The notes beneath the pieces are model-generated. The model saw only the letters and a list, made by a program, of their open reading frames with translations, was not told the DNA's origin and did not search any database. The translations under genes were made by a program, and so were the position numbers. Below, in pieces: positions 1 through 7,589 of a DNA stretch of 13,369 nt. The stretch is from Acanthaster planci (Eukaryota > Echinodermata > Asteroidea > Valvatida > Acanthasteridae). Position 1 is the stretch's first letter. Every line of letters starts with the position of its first letter. The stretch lies in NCBI RefSeq assembly GCF_001949145.1, contig NW_019091558.1, positions 193,753 through 207,121 on the forward strand, in the 5' to 3' direction.

Positions 1-171
1 ACTGGGAGTGGAGTTTCACTCATACTCTAACTGGGAACAAAGTTGGCAAGATCACAAGGAACACTGGCATGGCACATAGTTCATGCAAATCAAATGATTG
101 ATTTCTTTTTCAAGGTTTTACTGAAAATTGAATTGTGGTTTCCAATTATTTACCTTGACCCACCAACCTTT

Positions 172-300
172 TGGAAAACAAAATTGAAATTCCATTACAG
201 GAAACAACTCACCTCTGTTTACTTACATTTGCATATCAGCATGCATATGTGCTCACTGCATGTCCCCCCAAAAGGGCTGTGTAACACAAATACCTGCCCT
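172..300 (+). repeat. Left copy of a dispersed inverted repeat flanking the DIRS-like remnant
   Basis: This stretch reappears inverted at 2314-2385 and 2460-2602. Three blocks are shared: an A-rich lead containing AAATTGAAATTCC and TTACAG, a core reading CACCTCTGTTTAC, and a tail containing CTCACTGCATGTCC and GGGCTGTG followed by ACACAAA. The copy here lacks about 45 bases that are present in the 2460-2602 copy. DIRS elements are known to carry inverted terminal repeats, so this may be the left terminus of the element. An unrelated interspersed repeat that landed on both sides is the alternative. The short reading frame across it is not taken as a gene. Confidence 0.65.
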
Positions 301-900
301 AATTTTTTTCAGTGACACATACAGTGTGCATCATGTGTGTTCTAAAGCTCTGTATCCAAATTTTGCTGTGCTCAATAATTGCAGATGACACCTAAACAAG
401 ACACAGGCCCTTAAGTTCAAGCCATGCATTTTGTAAATCACCCTGTCTCTCTAAGCCTGATCAGTATTCCAAGTGTGATATTTCCACCGCAATGACCGAG
501 ACTACCTTGCCAGGTTTATCGGTTGGACATTCACGAGGGAGGGGCCGTCAACCATTCACACCCAGCACTGCTCCTTGGGAAATCATGCCTACCTTGAGTA
601 GCCTGTGAAAGCACGCAAAAGCTGCGGAGTCCGACGTCTAGGTGTATATGGGACAGCAGGCTCTGGTGCTTGATGCCGTGAGCTCAGCCTGCAGTCAGAC
701 CAACCCTGTCCAGTCACAGAGGCCAGGGGCAACATCACCACCACCATCAACATCATCATCACATTTCAGCCACGGTACATCAGCCTCTTGGTTGCATTCT
801 CAGCCACTTTTTTTCCAGTGGGATGCATCGTTTTCGACCTCGTTCTCATCCTAATGCTTGGTCCTATTTTTCAAATGATCCCTCTCAGTTCGGCTACGAT
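301..900. other. Unassigned stretch; possible worn 5' part of the DIRS-like element
   Basis: No recognisable gene. A Ser/Pro-rich open frame at 642-854 (70 codons) sits where a DIRS ORF1 (gag-like) could lie, but it has no motif I recognise. A CAC/CAT/ATC-rich low-complexity run lies at about 739-761. GC content is higher than in the flanking intron-like DNA, which fits old transposon coding sequence. Confidence 0.3.
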
Positions 901-1044
901 CCAGAGTTTTGTTTCCCATGGGCTGTTCCTGTCATTACACACTGCATCATAGGAATTCTCAACATTTTGCAAGGGCTGATGATGTATTTGATCTCCCTAG
1001 ACACAGGGCCTGTCTTCCACTTTGTTCCGATGACCGCCATTGTG

Positions 1045-1320
1045 TCTCGTTTGAACCATCAGCTTCCAACCTTTTTGCTTGCGACATGCTCTCCCTGGCT
1101 TGCAAGGTGGATACACTCAGCTTCAACTGGTCGGGAAATAATGCCTACATGTGTGTCTTCCCACCGATCTCTGTGCTACATCAGCTGTTCACTAAATAGA
1201 GGCAGAATTGTTCAGAGTCATCCGCATTGCCTTGTTCTGGCCATGACAGCCTTGGTTCCCTTGTCTTCTGAACCTGCCTGTTCATCCACCAATCATTCTC
1301 TCAAACCACTGGGACCTTCT
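1045..1320 (+). pseudogene. DIRS-type RNase H / C-terminal RT-region fragment
   Basis: Seen directly: one frame gives RLNHQLPTF at about 1048. The overlapping frame then gives VDTLSFNWSG, YMCVFPP and VLHQLF up to the stop at 1197-1199. A third frame gives ALFWP, a TGA stop, QPWFP and then LLNLPV and WDLLTQ. Family knowledge: DIRS pol proteins end with a block of the form LFA..NH.LP, VDALS..W.G, YAFPP and W..QPWFP.LL. The match therefore runs through three frames, with at least two frameshifts and two stops. It joins directly to the recombinase fragment that follows. It has no intact product and could only be transcribed by read-through. Confidence 0.7.
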
Positions 1321-1359
1321 GACTCAACCCAGGTCTCAAATTGTACATGCAGACCCAAT

Positions 1360-2180
1360 GTTTCTGTGCCTGGATGCTATCAAAATCTCCATCAGAGCAG
1401 CTGCCTTTCAGAAGAAGCTACAGCCTTGGCAGCCATGAGTAGATAGGGGTCCACTAGACAAACTTGTGATAGTCAACTTTGCCACTTCACCAAGTGGTGT
1501 GAGAAAAGAGCTATCAATCCCATTATGCATCTATAACTGCTACTGAGCATTTTCTCCACCTTTTCAACACCGTCTTCAAATCTCCACTATCAAGGGTTAT
1601 AGATCAGCCATTGGTGTTATCCATCAGGGTTCCACAATGGTTTCACTCTCTTCAAACTCATCAATATCACATTTGCTGCAAGGCATGTTTCTAGAGCTTC
1701 ATGTTTCTAGTTCATCCATTCTTGGGATCTAGGTACTGTTCTTGCATCCTTATCCAAGGCTTTCTTTGAATTGGCAGGGAATTCATCTTCGCATCAGCTG
1801 ACAATAAAAAACAGATCTTTATTGGTTGCCACCAAATTTTTATTCTGTAGTAGAGGATAAACAGTGGTGCCCCTTGCAAGCCATCAAGTACTACATTGCT
1901 TGCACTCAGCCATTACAAAATGATATCAAGCAGTAGTGTATCACAACCGTCCAGCCACAATGTCTGGTCTCTGTGACCATAATCGCTGTATAGGTTTTGC
2001 AGGCAATAACAAGACCTTTTGATAATCGAGGATTGACGTCTAAAGCCGGCAAGACACGCAATATTTCAACCTCTCGGACCCACCTGCTTGGATTTTGATT
2101 ACCTGATATTATGAAAGTGGCCTGCTGGAAGAACCCAACCACTTTCACATCATGCTTCCTCTACTAGATGTGGTTCCAAC
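1360..2180 (+). pseudogene. DIRS-type tyrosine recombinase, frameshifted, catalytic residues damaged
   Basis: The recombinase in DIRS elements integrates the circular DNA copy by a tyrosine-mediated strand exchange. Readable pieces in order are CAWMLSKSPSEQ (about 1365), FTKWCEKRAINP (about 1485-1520), HFLHLFNT and STIKGYRSAIGVIHQG (about 1545-1630), DKQWCPLQAIKYY (about 1856-1895), then TRNISTS, PDIMKVACWKNPTTFTS (about 2054-2150). These match the N-terminal SAM-like domain (Y.SKW..F..WC, STI.GYRSAI) and the catalytic half (CP..AL.YY, H..R...TS, W..P.TFT...YL.D). The Arg of H..R is kept (CGC, 2057-2059) but the preceding His reads Gly. The tyrosine position falls in a frameshifted stretch where the main frame reads Phe. 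At least three frames and several stops are involved. Alignment is by eye. Confidence 0.75.
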
Positions 2181-2313
2181 TGAAGGACTTATGAGTTGGA
2201 AAGATCAGCAGCCCACAAAACTCGCAAAGCTTCTCACAACTAGATAGGCAGCTCCCAAGTATGAATCCTGCATGTCCCTTTTCTCCCTCATAATTAGGTA
2301 ATGGTGCTACTCT

Positions 2314-2385
2314 ACAAATGTAGGTAAACAGAGGTGAGTTGTTTTCTGTAAAGGAATTTCAATTATCCAAGGTGTTTTTCCATTC
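2314..2385 (-). repeat. Inverted partial copy of the 172-300 repeat (inner copy)
   Basis: Read on the - strand this gives the A-rich lead, AATTGAAATTCC, TTACAG, AACAACTCACCTCTG and TTTACCTACATTTG, matching 172-231. It stops just after the core and lacks the tail. It lies about 75 bases from the second copy, so on the right side the repeat occurs as a short tandem. A C10 run at about 2411-2420 separates the two. Confidence 0.7.
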
Positions 2386-2459
2386 TATCAAGAAAACACT
2401 CACTCTGTAGCCCCCCCCCCATTTACATTTTTAAAAGGGAGAAGAAAGCCCAAAAAAAC

Positions 2460-2602
2460 GAGCACAAGATTTTGTGTTTCACAGCCCTTGGTGGACATGC
2501 AGTGAGCATGGAGGGTGTGGCTTGAGCAACATTTTTAACAAATTTCCTTGTGCGTGTGCACTGATATGCCAATGTAGGTAAACAGAGGCGAGTGTTGTCT
2601 CA
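2460..2602 (-). repeat. Inverted copy of the 172-300 repeat (outer copy, with extra 45 bases)
   Basis: Read on the - strand it gives CGCCTCTGTTTACCTACATT, then CATATCAG, a segment of about 45 bases missing from the left copy, then CTCACTGCATGTCC and GGGCTGTG followed by ACACAAA. The tail block is the same as in the left copy. If the DIRS interpretation is right, this is part of its right terminus. Confidence 0.7.
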
Positions 2603-3295
2603 ATAGAAGGAAAAAGCTCTCTCACTAGAATGGAAACTATCTTTGGAATTTTGGAATTTAAAACATCCAAAATTGTGCATGGCCTCCAATCTGCTTGAGG
2701 GATAGAGACAGACATGTGGATAACCAGAGATATCTACACATGGATTTTCAGGAAAGCTTGTTGACAAAGCTTTCTGTTTAATGTGTCTACTTTGAGTTCA
2801 CTTTCCACTACCGAAAACAGTCACCTCTTTTTCTGCATTTTCTTTGTTGTTTACTCCACAAAACAAATAAATGAAATGAAGTGAGTTGTGGTAAATAAAC
2901 TGGGTAGGCATAGTATCTTACTTTTAACTCGTCTGCTCCACCTTAGTTGACTTCAAGGTGGAAGTTCCTCAAATGAGAATTTCATCACCCCATGTTCTCT
3001 TTCCAGACTGTTCTGAATTACATTCAGGAGGATATGAGTCCCACAATATGGGATTGCCTTTTCCTGTTAGGCCAGTACCTCCTTTTTTGTGTGTGTTTGG
3101 TCTGTGTTCTCTTTGATGTTAATGCTTGTCCATTCCATTCCCAATTGAACACAAAGTTAATGTTGTAAAGCAAAGGCGTGAAGTGGATTTGAAGACACAT
3201 TTGGCTATGGGTTTTGCCCTTACACTGACATACATTAATTAACACTGTATTCTCGTCAGATGTAGCAGCAGGTAAGGTACTGCAAAATCATTTTC
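2603..3295. other. No gene recognised; intron-like AT-rich sequence
   Basis: Both strands carry only short frames without family motifs or convincing splice-bounded exons. A TG-rich run lies near 3086-3110. Nothing else stands out. Confidence 0.5.
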
Positions 3296-3351
3296 CAAGA
3301 TGTACTTTGGGGAGATGTTAATTTTTGATCACTGGTTTTACCCTTTGTGAC
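3296..3351 (+). repeat. Left terminal inverted repeat of the foldback element
   Basis: Pairs with 3513-3574. The perfect outer block CAAGATGTACTTTG is followed by a short unequal stretch, and then by TTAATTTTT and GGTTTT blocks that again match the complement of the right arm. Confidence 0.7.
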
Positions 3352-3377
3352 TTAGACCAGCAAGCTGACCCAGGCAA

Positions 3378-3448
3378 GCTCAGTGGTCCAGTGGTTAAGA
3401 CACCTGCACTAGTAAGCAGGAGGTCATGGGTTTGAGTCCCACCTGAGA
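3378..3448 (+). pseudogene. tRNA-like sequence with pol III A-box and B-box features
   Basis: The 71 bases fold as a tRNA-like cloverleaf. The acceptor stem GCTCAGT/CCTGAGA pairs at five of seven positions. A short D-arm GTC...GAC encloses CAGTGGTTAA. The anticodon stem CCTGC/GCAGG is perfect but has an eight-base loop instead of seven. The T-arm TGGG/CCCA has the loop TTTGAGT. GGTTTGAGTCC resembles the B-box consensus GGTTCGANTCC, and AGTGGTTAAGAC resembles the D-loop part of the A box of Asp/Glu-type tRNAs. The oversized loop, mismatched acceptor ends and short junction argue against a functional tRNA. It is better read as a tRNA-derived SINE head or tRNA pseudogene that may keep an internal pol III promoter. 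Confidence 0.65.
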
Positions 3449-3512
3449 CAGCATGTGATTTGTTCACAAACTCTCGGATAAGTACTAAGAATGCCGCATT
3501 AATTAATATATG

Positions 3513-3574
3513 TCAATATAACGGCAAAACCTGTCATTAAAAATTAATATATCCCCGACACAAAGTACATCTTG
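3513..3574 (-). repeat. Right terminal inverted repeat of the foldback element
   Basis: Reverse complement of the left arm with small insertions. It contains a second short AATTAATATAT-type repeat inside. Confidence 0.7.
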
Positions 3575-4010
3575 AAAACATACATTTGCATTATTTTACT
3601 TCATGTCTTTTTTTGCACATTCAGTTCTTTGGGTGGCATTAACTACACTAAACATCGTATTTGTTACTTAAATAAACTTTAAAAATTGTTTTAAACAATT
3701 CAACATAGTACTTCTGGCCTCGACAAGAAAATCCTGTTGATTCCTGTCCTCAAAACTTCATTTGTTAGGGATAGTGATTGCTTTTTCATTTCTTTTTTTT
3801 TTTTTATTTGACCTAATGTAGAAATAGAGACAATTAACAACTTTTACAATTTATGAATACATGCTGCTGCAACATTCTTTGATGCGATGTAATGTAACTG
3901 GATACCAAAATACATGTACATTCTTCAAGTGTCAGCTAGTGTCTGCTTGATCCTGACTTATCTGCAATATCTGTAATCTAAATTCAGTACTCTTTCTCTT
4001 ATTTGCCTAG
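3575..4010 (+). other. Intron upstream of the FH2 exon
   Basis: AT-rich, with a T-run at about 3791-3805 and no coding signal. The last 20 bases form a pyrimidine-rich tract ending in TTTGCCTAG, a good 3' splice site directly before the exon. Confidence 0.65.
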
Positions 4011-4163
4011 ACAATTGACAAGGTTCATGATGCCAGCAAACTGCTTTGCACAAGTGAGAAGTTTGTGTCAATCCTTGAACATGTTCTCGCTGTTGGAAAT
4101 TTCATCAACAGTGGGTCAGCCCAAGGGGTCTCCATGGGCTTCAGACTGACTTCATTACCAAAG
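4011..4163 (+). CDS. Internal exon of a formin: part of the FH2 domain
   Basis: Formins nucleate and elongate actin filaments through a dimeric FH2 domain. This exon encodes 51 residues (phase 0 at both ends, no stop) containing EKFVSILEHVLAVGNFINSG and then GFRLTSLPK. The LE.VL..GN..N.G.....GF.L.SL.K pattern is the conserved FH2 segment found in nearly all formins. The acceptor is a pyrimidine tract with CTAG at 4007-4010 and the donor is AAG|GTGAGA at 4161-4169, so both boundaries follow splice consensus. The preceding exon should encode the upstream FH2 helices and the next one a D.(K/R)(S/A)-type continuation. No convincing neighbouring exon was found in the window, implying long flanking introns. 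The formin subclass cannot be assigned from one exon. It is the only sequence here that looks under protein-level constraint. Confidence 0.85.
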
Positions 4164-4552
4164 GTGAGATATTACAATACTCAAAATGTTTTATATTTCT
4201 GCAGAGTTCTAACTTAACCACTATACTATGTTTACATGGTCATTCAAAGCATAATATATACTTTGCTAGAGTTGAGGAAGATATTTTCACATACGTTTGC
4301 TTCTATTTTAAACCACTTCACAACCAGTGAGTAGGATGAGTTATGCCCCCTTCAGACCTTAGCTTTCAGTTGACAGATTGTACTGAAACCTTGCATAGAT
4401 TCAACATACCAGTGCATTGTACATCTTAACAATTTCATTAAAATTGAAGTATGAAGTTTCCCACCAAATTGTTAGCATTTCATTCTATCCCACTTTTCCT
4501 GTGTACTGTCATTAAAAACATTTTGTGGATATTCTTTGTTTAATGTCTGCGG

Positions 4553-4591
4553 GTGTTCTTTTCAGTGAAGATGAGACCATACCCCTCGTAT
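4553..4591 (+). repeat. Direct repeat, first copy
   Basis: Matches 4683-4721 without gaps and with only three differences. The shared core is GTGAAGATGAGACCATACCC. The copies are offset by 130 bases, so this is either a local duplication or part of an unrecognised interspersed repeat. Confidence 0.75.
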
Positions 4592-4682
4592 CAGGTGAAT
4601 TAAATTGTTTTTCACATTTAAAGAATTTCATTTCTTGTGAGTAATACTTATTGTTACACTTCTGATAACTCAAAAATATACT

Positions 4683-4721
4683 GTGCTCTTTTAAGTGAAG
4701 ATGAGACCATACCCCTTGTAT
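4683..4721 (+). repeat. Direct repeat, second copy
   Basis: Second copy of the 39-base unit at 4553-4591. It is followed by a short ACACAC run and a CCCGGG site. Confidence 0.75.
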
Positions 4722-5180
4722 GCACACACAAATTGCATATGTCTTCCCGGGTTCATCAGACCAATGCTTGATTATGACATTACACAGGATTATGAGTTTG
4801 ATGATGATATAATAATATAATAATACTATACGATAATAAATTCGGTACTTACATTTACAATGACAGTGAGGAATTGTGGGGAAAGATAACATGAAATTAA
4901 AAGAAGCAAAAAAAACCAGTGTGATAAAAAGGCAGAAATACATTAGGAAAGAAAGAAATTAAGCCGTGTATTGGGAAACTAAAAATAGTTTGAAAGAGGC
5001 CTTGAATCAACACAAAGACAACTGTGTTTTCGAAGCCTTGTCAAGACCGTTCCACAAGCATGGCCCCTGAAATCTAAGTGTTCTAAAAGTGTATGCTGTG
5101 CGGGTGAAAGGAATGTAAAGATTGTTACGAGACCAAGCGCTGTGCCCAGCAGATTACAATTACATACAGAATTATGCCAA

Positions 5181-5600
5181 CGTTGGAAGAGAGGTAAGCG
5201 AGGTCAACTGTTTGTTAAATCCAGGCAATGTGGTCTTCGTTCTTCAGTTCCTAAGTTGATTGTTTCAAATATGCTGCATCTCTACAATTAGATGGATGTA
5301 CTTAACTCAAACATAGTGGATTTATTTTTAGTAAAACCTTATTAGGCAAGTCTTACCCTAGTTCAGCAATGAAACCTTTTGGTTTTAGTATTTACAGGCA
5401 GGATTGATCACCAGACATTGCAGGAAAGAGCCAAGGCAGTAGTATTTGTTTCCTGATTAACAATTCATCTCGTCTTCTAGCTTACCAGCTGATCTTGAGC
5501 AAATTACTATTAGATGTCAGCCATATTACTTGGCCCGTGAATTTAGCTGTGTGATCATGACTATTGTGCACAAGCTCACACAGCTACAGCTATTAAGAAT
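5181..5600 (+). pseudogene. LINE apurinic-like endonuclease domain, broken
   Basis: In a complete LINE this domain nicks target DNA to prime reverse transcription. Visible pieces: KRGKRGQLFVKSRQCGLR and LIVSNML in frame 3 (5181-5285), followed by TAG at 5289-5291. FGFSIYRQD then a stop and GKSQGSSICFLINN appear at about 5378-5455 in another frame. DLEQITIRC and PYYLAREFS appear at 5491-5550 in a third. These correspond to the KRG...SN(V/I)RSL...NK(M/L)DE start, the R.DR....GKS.GGG(V/I)C..(I/V)N block and the PYYLPREF block of L2-like endonucleases. The catalytic Glu of the TETWL block is not recognisable (the region reads VDLFLVKP), and the later GD(F/L)N block is missing. There must therefore be a deletion between about 5600 and 5760. 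Confidence 0.75.
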
Positions 5601-5724
5601 CTCAGTACTATAATTTCTCACTATTAATCTACCTACTAGATGCATAGACTATGGAAATGTTGAAGGTGATATTAATCGGGCTAATCTTCAATTAATAACA
5701 CAAGAACTTAAGTGTTCCAAGCTG

Positions 5725-6820
5725 GTGACTTCAACAATTCACCTTTGGTCTGAGTTGAATGCTGGTAATAAGCTACACGGTTGTTCTATGGTCACTACTT
5801 GGGATGTTTTCAAGGTCAGTGCTGTTTATCTCAATGAATACTCTGATATGGTGAGTGGGTATGTCAAGAACTGTCTGCCAACAAAGATTATTACTCAGTA
5901 CCCCAATTCAAAGTCATGGTTCGATAACAGCGTATTTGTGATAAGGTTAGAGCAAAGGATATTGTGTACAAAAAGAAATCTGTGGACCTGGTGCCTATAA
6001 AAGGGCAAAGTACGTCCTGGAAAAGAGAATCAGTGATGCTAAACGTACATATCATCAGCTTTTAGAGAACCACTGTAACATCATTCAGGATCTCTGGGTG
6101 GGTGTTCGGAATATCACAAATTGCAAGCAAAATGCGCAAATAATGGACACTGCTGATGTTACACTGCCCGATCGCCAGATCAAGTTCTACATTCGCTTTG
6201 ACAGTAATAGTTTTGAGTTTCGGTCACTGAGCGTAGCGGCAGCTGACATTTGAAAGCAGGAGCCGCCATTCACAATAGAGCTGGGATATGTTGTGCAAGT
6301 CTTACCAGGTCTGAATGTGCGGAAAGCTGCTGGACCAGACCAGATCATGCCACGCCTTTTACTTGCTGATGTTCTTGCCGACATCTTTAACTGGTGGTTT
6401 ATCATAGCCAAACTACCAGTGTCTTTCAAGAATCTAATTATTGTTCCAGAGTCAAAAAAGAAACTGATAATTTCCTTGAATGATTATGTGACCAATGGCT
6501 TAATATTGTTACTGACATCAAGTACTGTCACTTTTAAAATGCTCTGAATCAAACCATCTTTATCTTGAAGGTTGATAAAACTAAAGAAATGATAATTGAC
6601 TTTGTACAAATAATGGTCGAATAATCCAGTTGTAATCAAAAGAAGAAATGTAGAAGTTGTAGATTGTTTTAAGTTGCTGAGTGCATTTATAAGAATACCC
6701 TTGTCAAGTCAGGTATCTGGAAATTTGAAAAAGGCTCAACAATTGATGTAGTTTTATGTAGCATGAAATCGTTTGGCGTGGTTACATGTACTTTGATTAA
6801 TTTTTATAGATGTGTTGGGA
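5725..6820 (+). pseudogene. LINE ORF2 linker and reverse transcriptase, catalytic core deleted
   Basis: TWDVFKVSA, LNEYSDMVSGYVKNCLPTK and YPNSKSWFD (5797-5925) are the linker before RT. After two frame changes, a long frame from 5993 reads AYKRAKYVLEKRISDAKRTY, then LPDRQIKFYIRFD, one TGA at 6251-6253, then LNVRKAAGPDQI and LNDYVTNG, ending at 6547. Family knowledge: KAAGPD and LNDYRP open the RT domain, and the Y/FADD catalytic motif follows about 100-150 residues later. Here LNDY is followed within about 30 codons by VDKTKEMIIDF (about 6571-6603), a block that lies downstream of FADD, and then by KSFGVVTCTLINFYRCVG (6766-6819). The RT palm is therefore deleted near 6490-6560. Not functional. 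Confidence 0.8.
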
Positions 6821-6854
6821 AACGACTTCCATGCATAGCTTCATGTATACACTG

Positions 6855-7016
6855 CACATTGAGGCACATTTCCATGTCGTGAAAGACACTACTGGGAGCA
6901 GTTTGGGAAATGGGCGTGGCCCCATTCTCTCGGGTTCTAATGTTTTGCATCAGATAAAAGATATGGCAGTAGATCCCTCACATAAGGTTGTTGAAGCATG
7001 GAATCCAACACTACAT
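6855..7016 (+). pseudogene. Gypsy protease C-terminal fragment
   Basis: The frame reads FHVVKDTTGSSLGNGRGP and ILSGSNVLHQIKD, ending in TGA at 7017-7019. Gypsy aspartic proteases end in a block of the form F.VV.DT......P(V/I)LIG.N(V/I)L..I, which this resembles. The active-site D(T/S)G half is missing, because LINE sequence lies immediately upstream. No enzyme can be made from it. The identification rests on this short block and its position before the rest of pol. Confidence 0.55.
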
Positions 7017-7107
7017 TGAAACAACCCGACTAAAAAGAAACCAGCTCGGGTTTCACCAATCCAGAAGGATCGGTTTTTGTTCATATGGGACGTTGTATGA
7101 TATTTAT

Positions 7108-7430
7108 TCCCCCGAGGGAGGTACATTCCATGGCATGTAATGTTCGCGCTCCTCCAGACATGTAGGAGGGGAAAACTGTGCTACTACAGGGGAAGCATAG
7201 TGAGGTTCTTGACAGTGAAGTGACGTCACTGTCAGGTGACCCCGGTCTGAGTAGTGGTTTAAGGATTTATGATTCATGTGAGATTGTGCAACGAAACTGG
7301 GTAAATGTTCTTGTTGCTAATATGGGAGCACAAATGTTTCCATTCCACTTCACACTCAGGTGGCTTCCCTCAGTTAAGTTTTCCCCACCCTACACCTGGA
7401 ATGTGGTATGGAGGGTAGTGAGTTAAAGGT
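7108..7430 (+). pseudogene. Gypsy pol linker between protease and RT
   Basis: A frame around 7110-7210 reads IPPREVHSMACNVRAPPDM, stop (TAG), EGKTVLLQGKHSEVLD. The next part (about 7265-7330) reads YDSCEIVQRNWVNVLVANM. In related gypsy elements this part of pol carries P....V...NVRAPP and a later V.V.V(A/V)N block before RT. Its role in the polyprotein is structural. It contains a TGACGTCA palindrome at 7221-7228 inside a longer hairpin. Confidence 0.5.
7211..7233. repeat. Hairpin with a central TGACGTCA
   Basis: GACAGTGA (7211-7218) is the exact reverse complement of TCACTGTC (7226-7233), and the interior holds AGTGACGTCACT. It falls inside the gypsy protease-RT linker, so it may simply be part of that coding sequence. 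Confidence 0.55.
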
Positions 7431-7589
7431 TTCTGTAAATAGGATACTTGCCCCGTCAGATAGGGACTACTATGACAGTGTACCGGATGAGCAAGTTTCT
7501 CAGGAGTCAGATTCGGTGTTAGGGGTATATGAAACAAGAAGTCTACAATGCATATATTTGCTGATGGAGGCTTGTATCAGTTGCCACCA

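Larger units (their letters stand above)
900..2190 (+). mobile_element. DIRS-like tyrosine-recombinase retroelement, decayed and internally deleted
   Basis: Two consecutive DIRS domains are recognisable in translation: the end of the RNase H region (about 1045-1320) and the tyrosine recombinase (about 1360-2180). Their order is that of DIRS elements, which integrate through a recombinase instead of a DDE integrase. The reading frame changes many times and contains stops, so the copy is dead. No RT catalytic region was found upstream. The sequence jumps from an unassigned stretch directly to a possible RNase H tail near 960-1010, where one frame gives HFARADDVF in place of the expected ADALSR-like end. 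Inverted repeats at 172-300 and 2314-2602 bracket it. Ngaro-type elements are the main alternative; the recombinase wording fits DIRS better. Confidence 0.75.
3296..3574. mobile_element. Foldback / MITE-like element carrying a tRNA-like sequence
   Basis: The ends are imperfect inverted repeats of about 56 and 62 bases (3296-3351 and 3513-3574). The outermost 14 bases, CAAGATGTACTTTG, match the complement of the right end except for one skipped base at the very tip. Further matches are TTAATTTTTGAT against TTAATTTTTAAT and GGTTTTACC against GGTTTTGCC. The interior holds the tRNA-like stretch at 3378-3448. No open reading frame is present, so any mobility would depend on enzymes supplied elsewhere. 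A clear target-site duplication was not found. A tRNA-derived SINE trapped inside a MITE, or a SINE flanked by chance hairpins, are the alternatives. Confidence 0.65.
4164..5109 (+). other. Intron downstream of the FH2 exon, with low-complexity DNA
   Basis: No exon or element motif recognised, apart from a 39-base direct repeat (4553-4591 and 4683-4721) and an AT-rich ATAATA run at about 4805-4845. An open frame of 143 codons on the - strand (4512-4943) covers the direct repeat and low-complexity DNA. It has no known motif and is not accepted as a gene. Confidence 0.5.
5110..6822 (+). mobile_element. L2/CR1-like LINE, decayed ORF2 with internal RT deletion
   Basis: A non-LTR retrotransposon remnant is readable from the start of the endonuclease to a late part of ORF2. 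The sequence of motifs (KRG...SNM, REF, PN.K.WF, KAAGPD, LNDY, KTKEM, INFYRCV) follows the ORF2 order of the L2-like LINE group known from fish and many invertebrates. The frame changes at least five times, and the first in-frame stop (TAG) comes early, at 5289-5291. It ends abruptly near 6822, where gypsy sequence takes over within a few tens of bases. No 3' tail or target-site duplication was found. The 5' limit is soft. Confidence 0.8.

Noticed and set aside
823-1446. 207-codon open frame on the + strand
   Set aside because: Its end and middle match DIRS motifs only in pieces, and the correct DIRS wording alternates with other frames over the same DNA. It is an accidental opening in a pseudogene, not a separate protein.
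3024-3245. 73-codon open frame on the - strand
   Set aside because: No family motif, no splice context and ordinary intron-like composition.
3378-3448. Functional tRNA gene
   Set aside because: The eight-base anticodon loop, two unpaired acceptor positions and a missing junction base make a working tRNA unlikely. It also lies inside an inverted-repeat element.
4512-4943. 143-codon open frame on the - strand
   Set aside because: It is composed of low-complexity AT-rich DNA and the 39-base direct repeat. It has no family motif, and it lies in the intron of a gene on the other strand.
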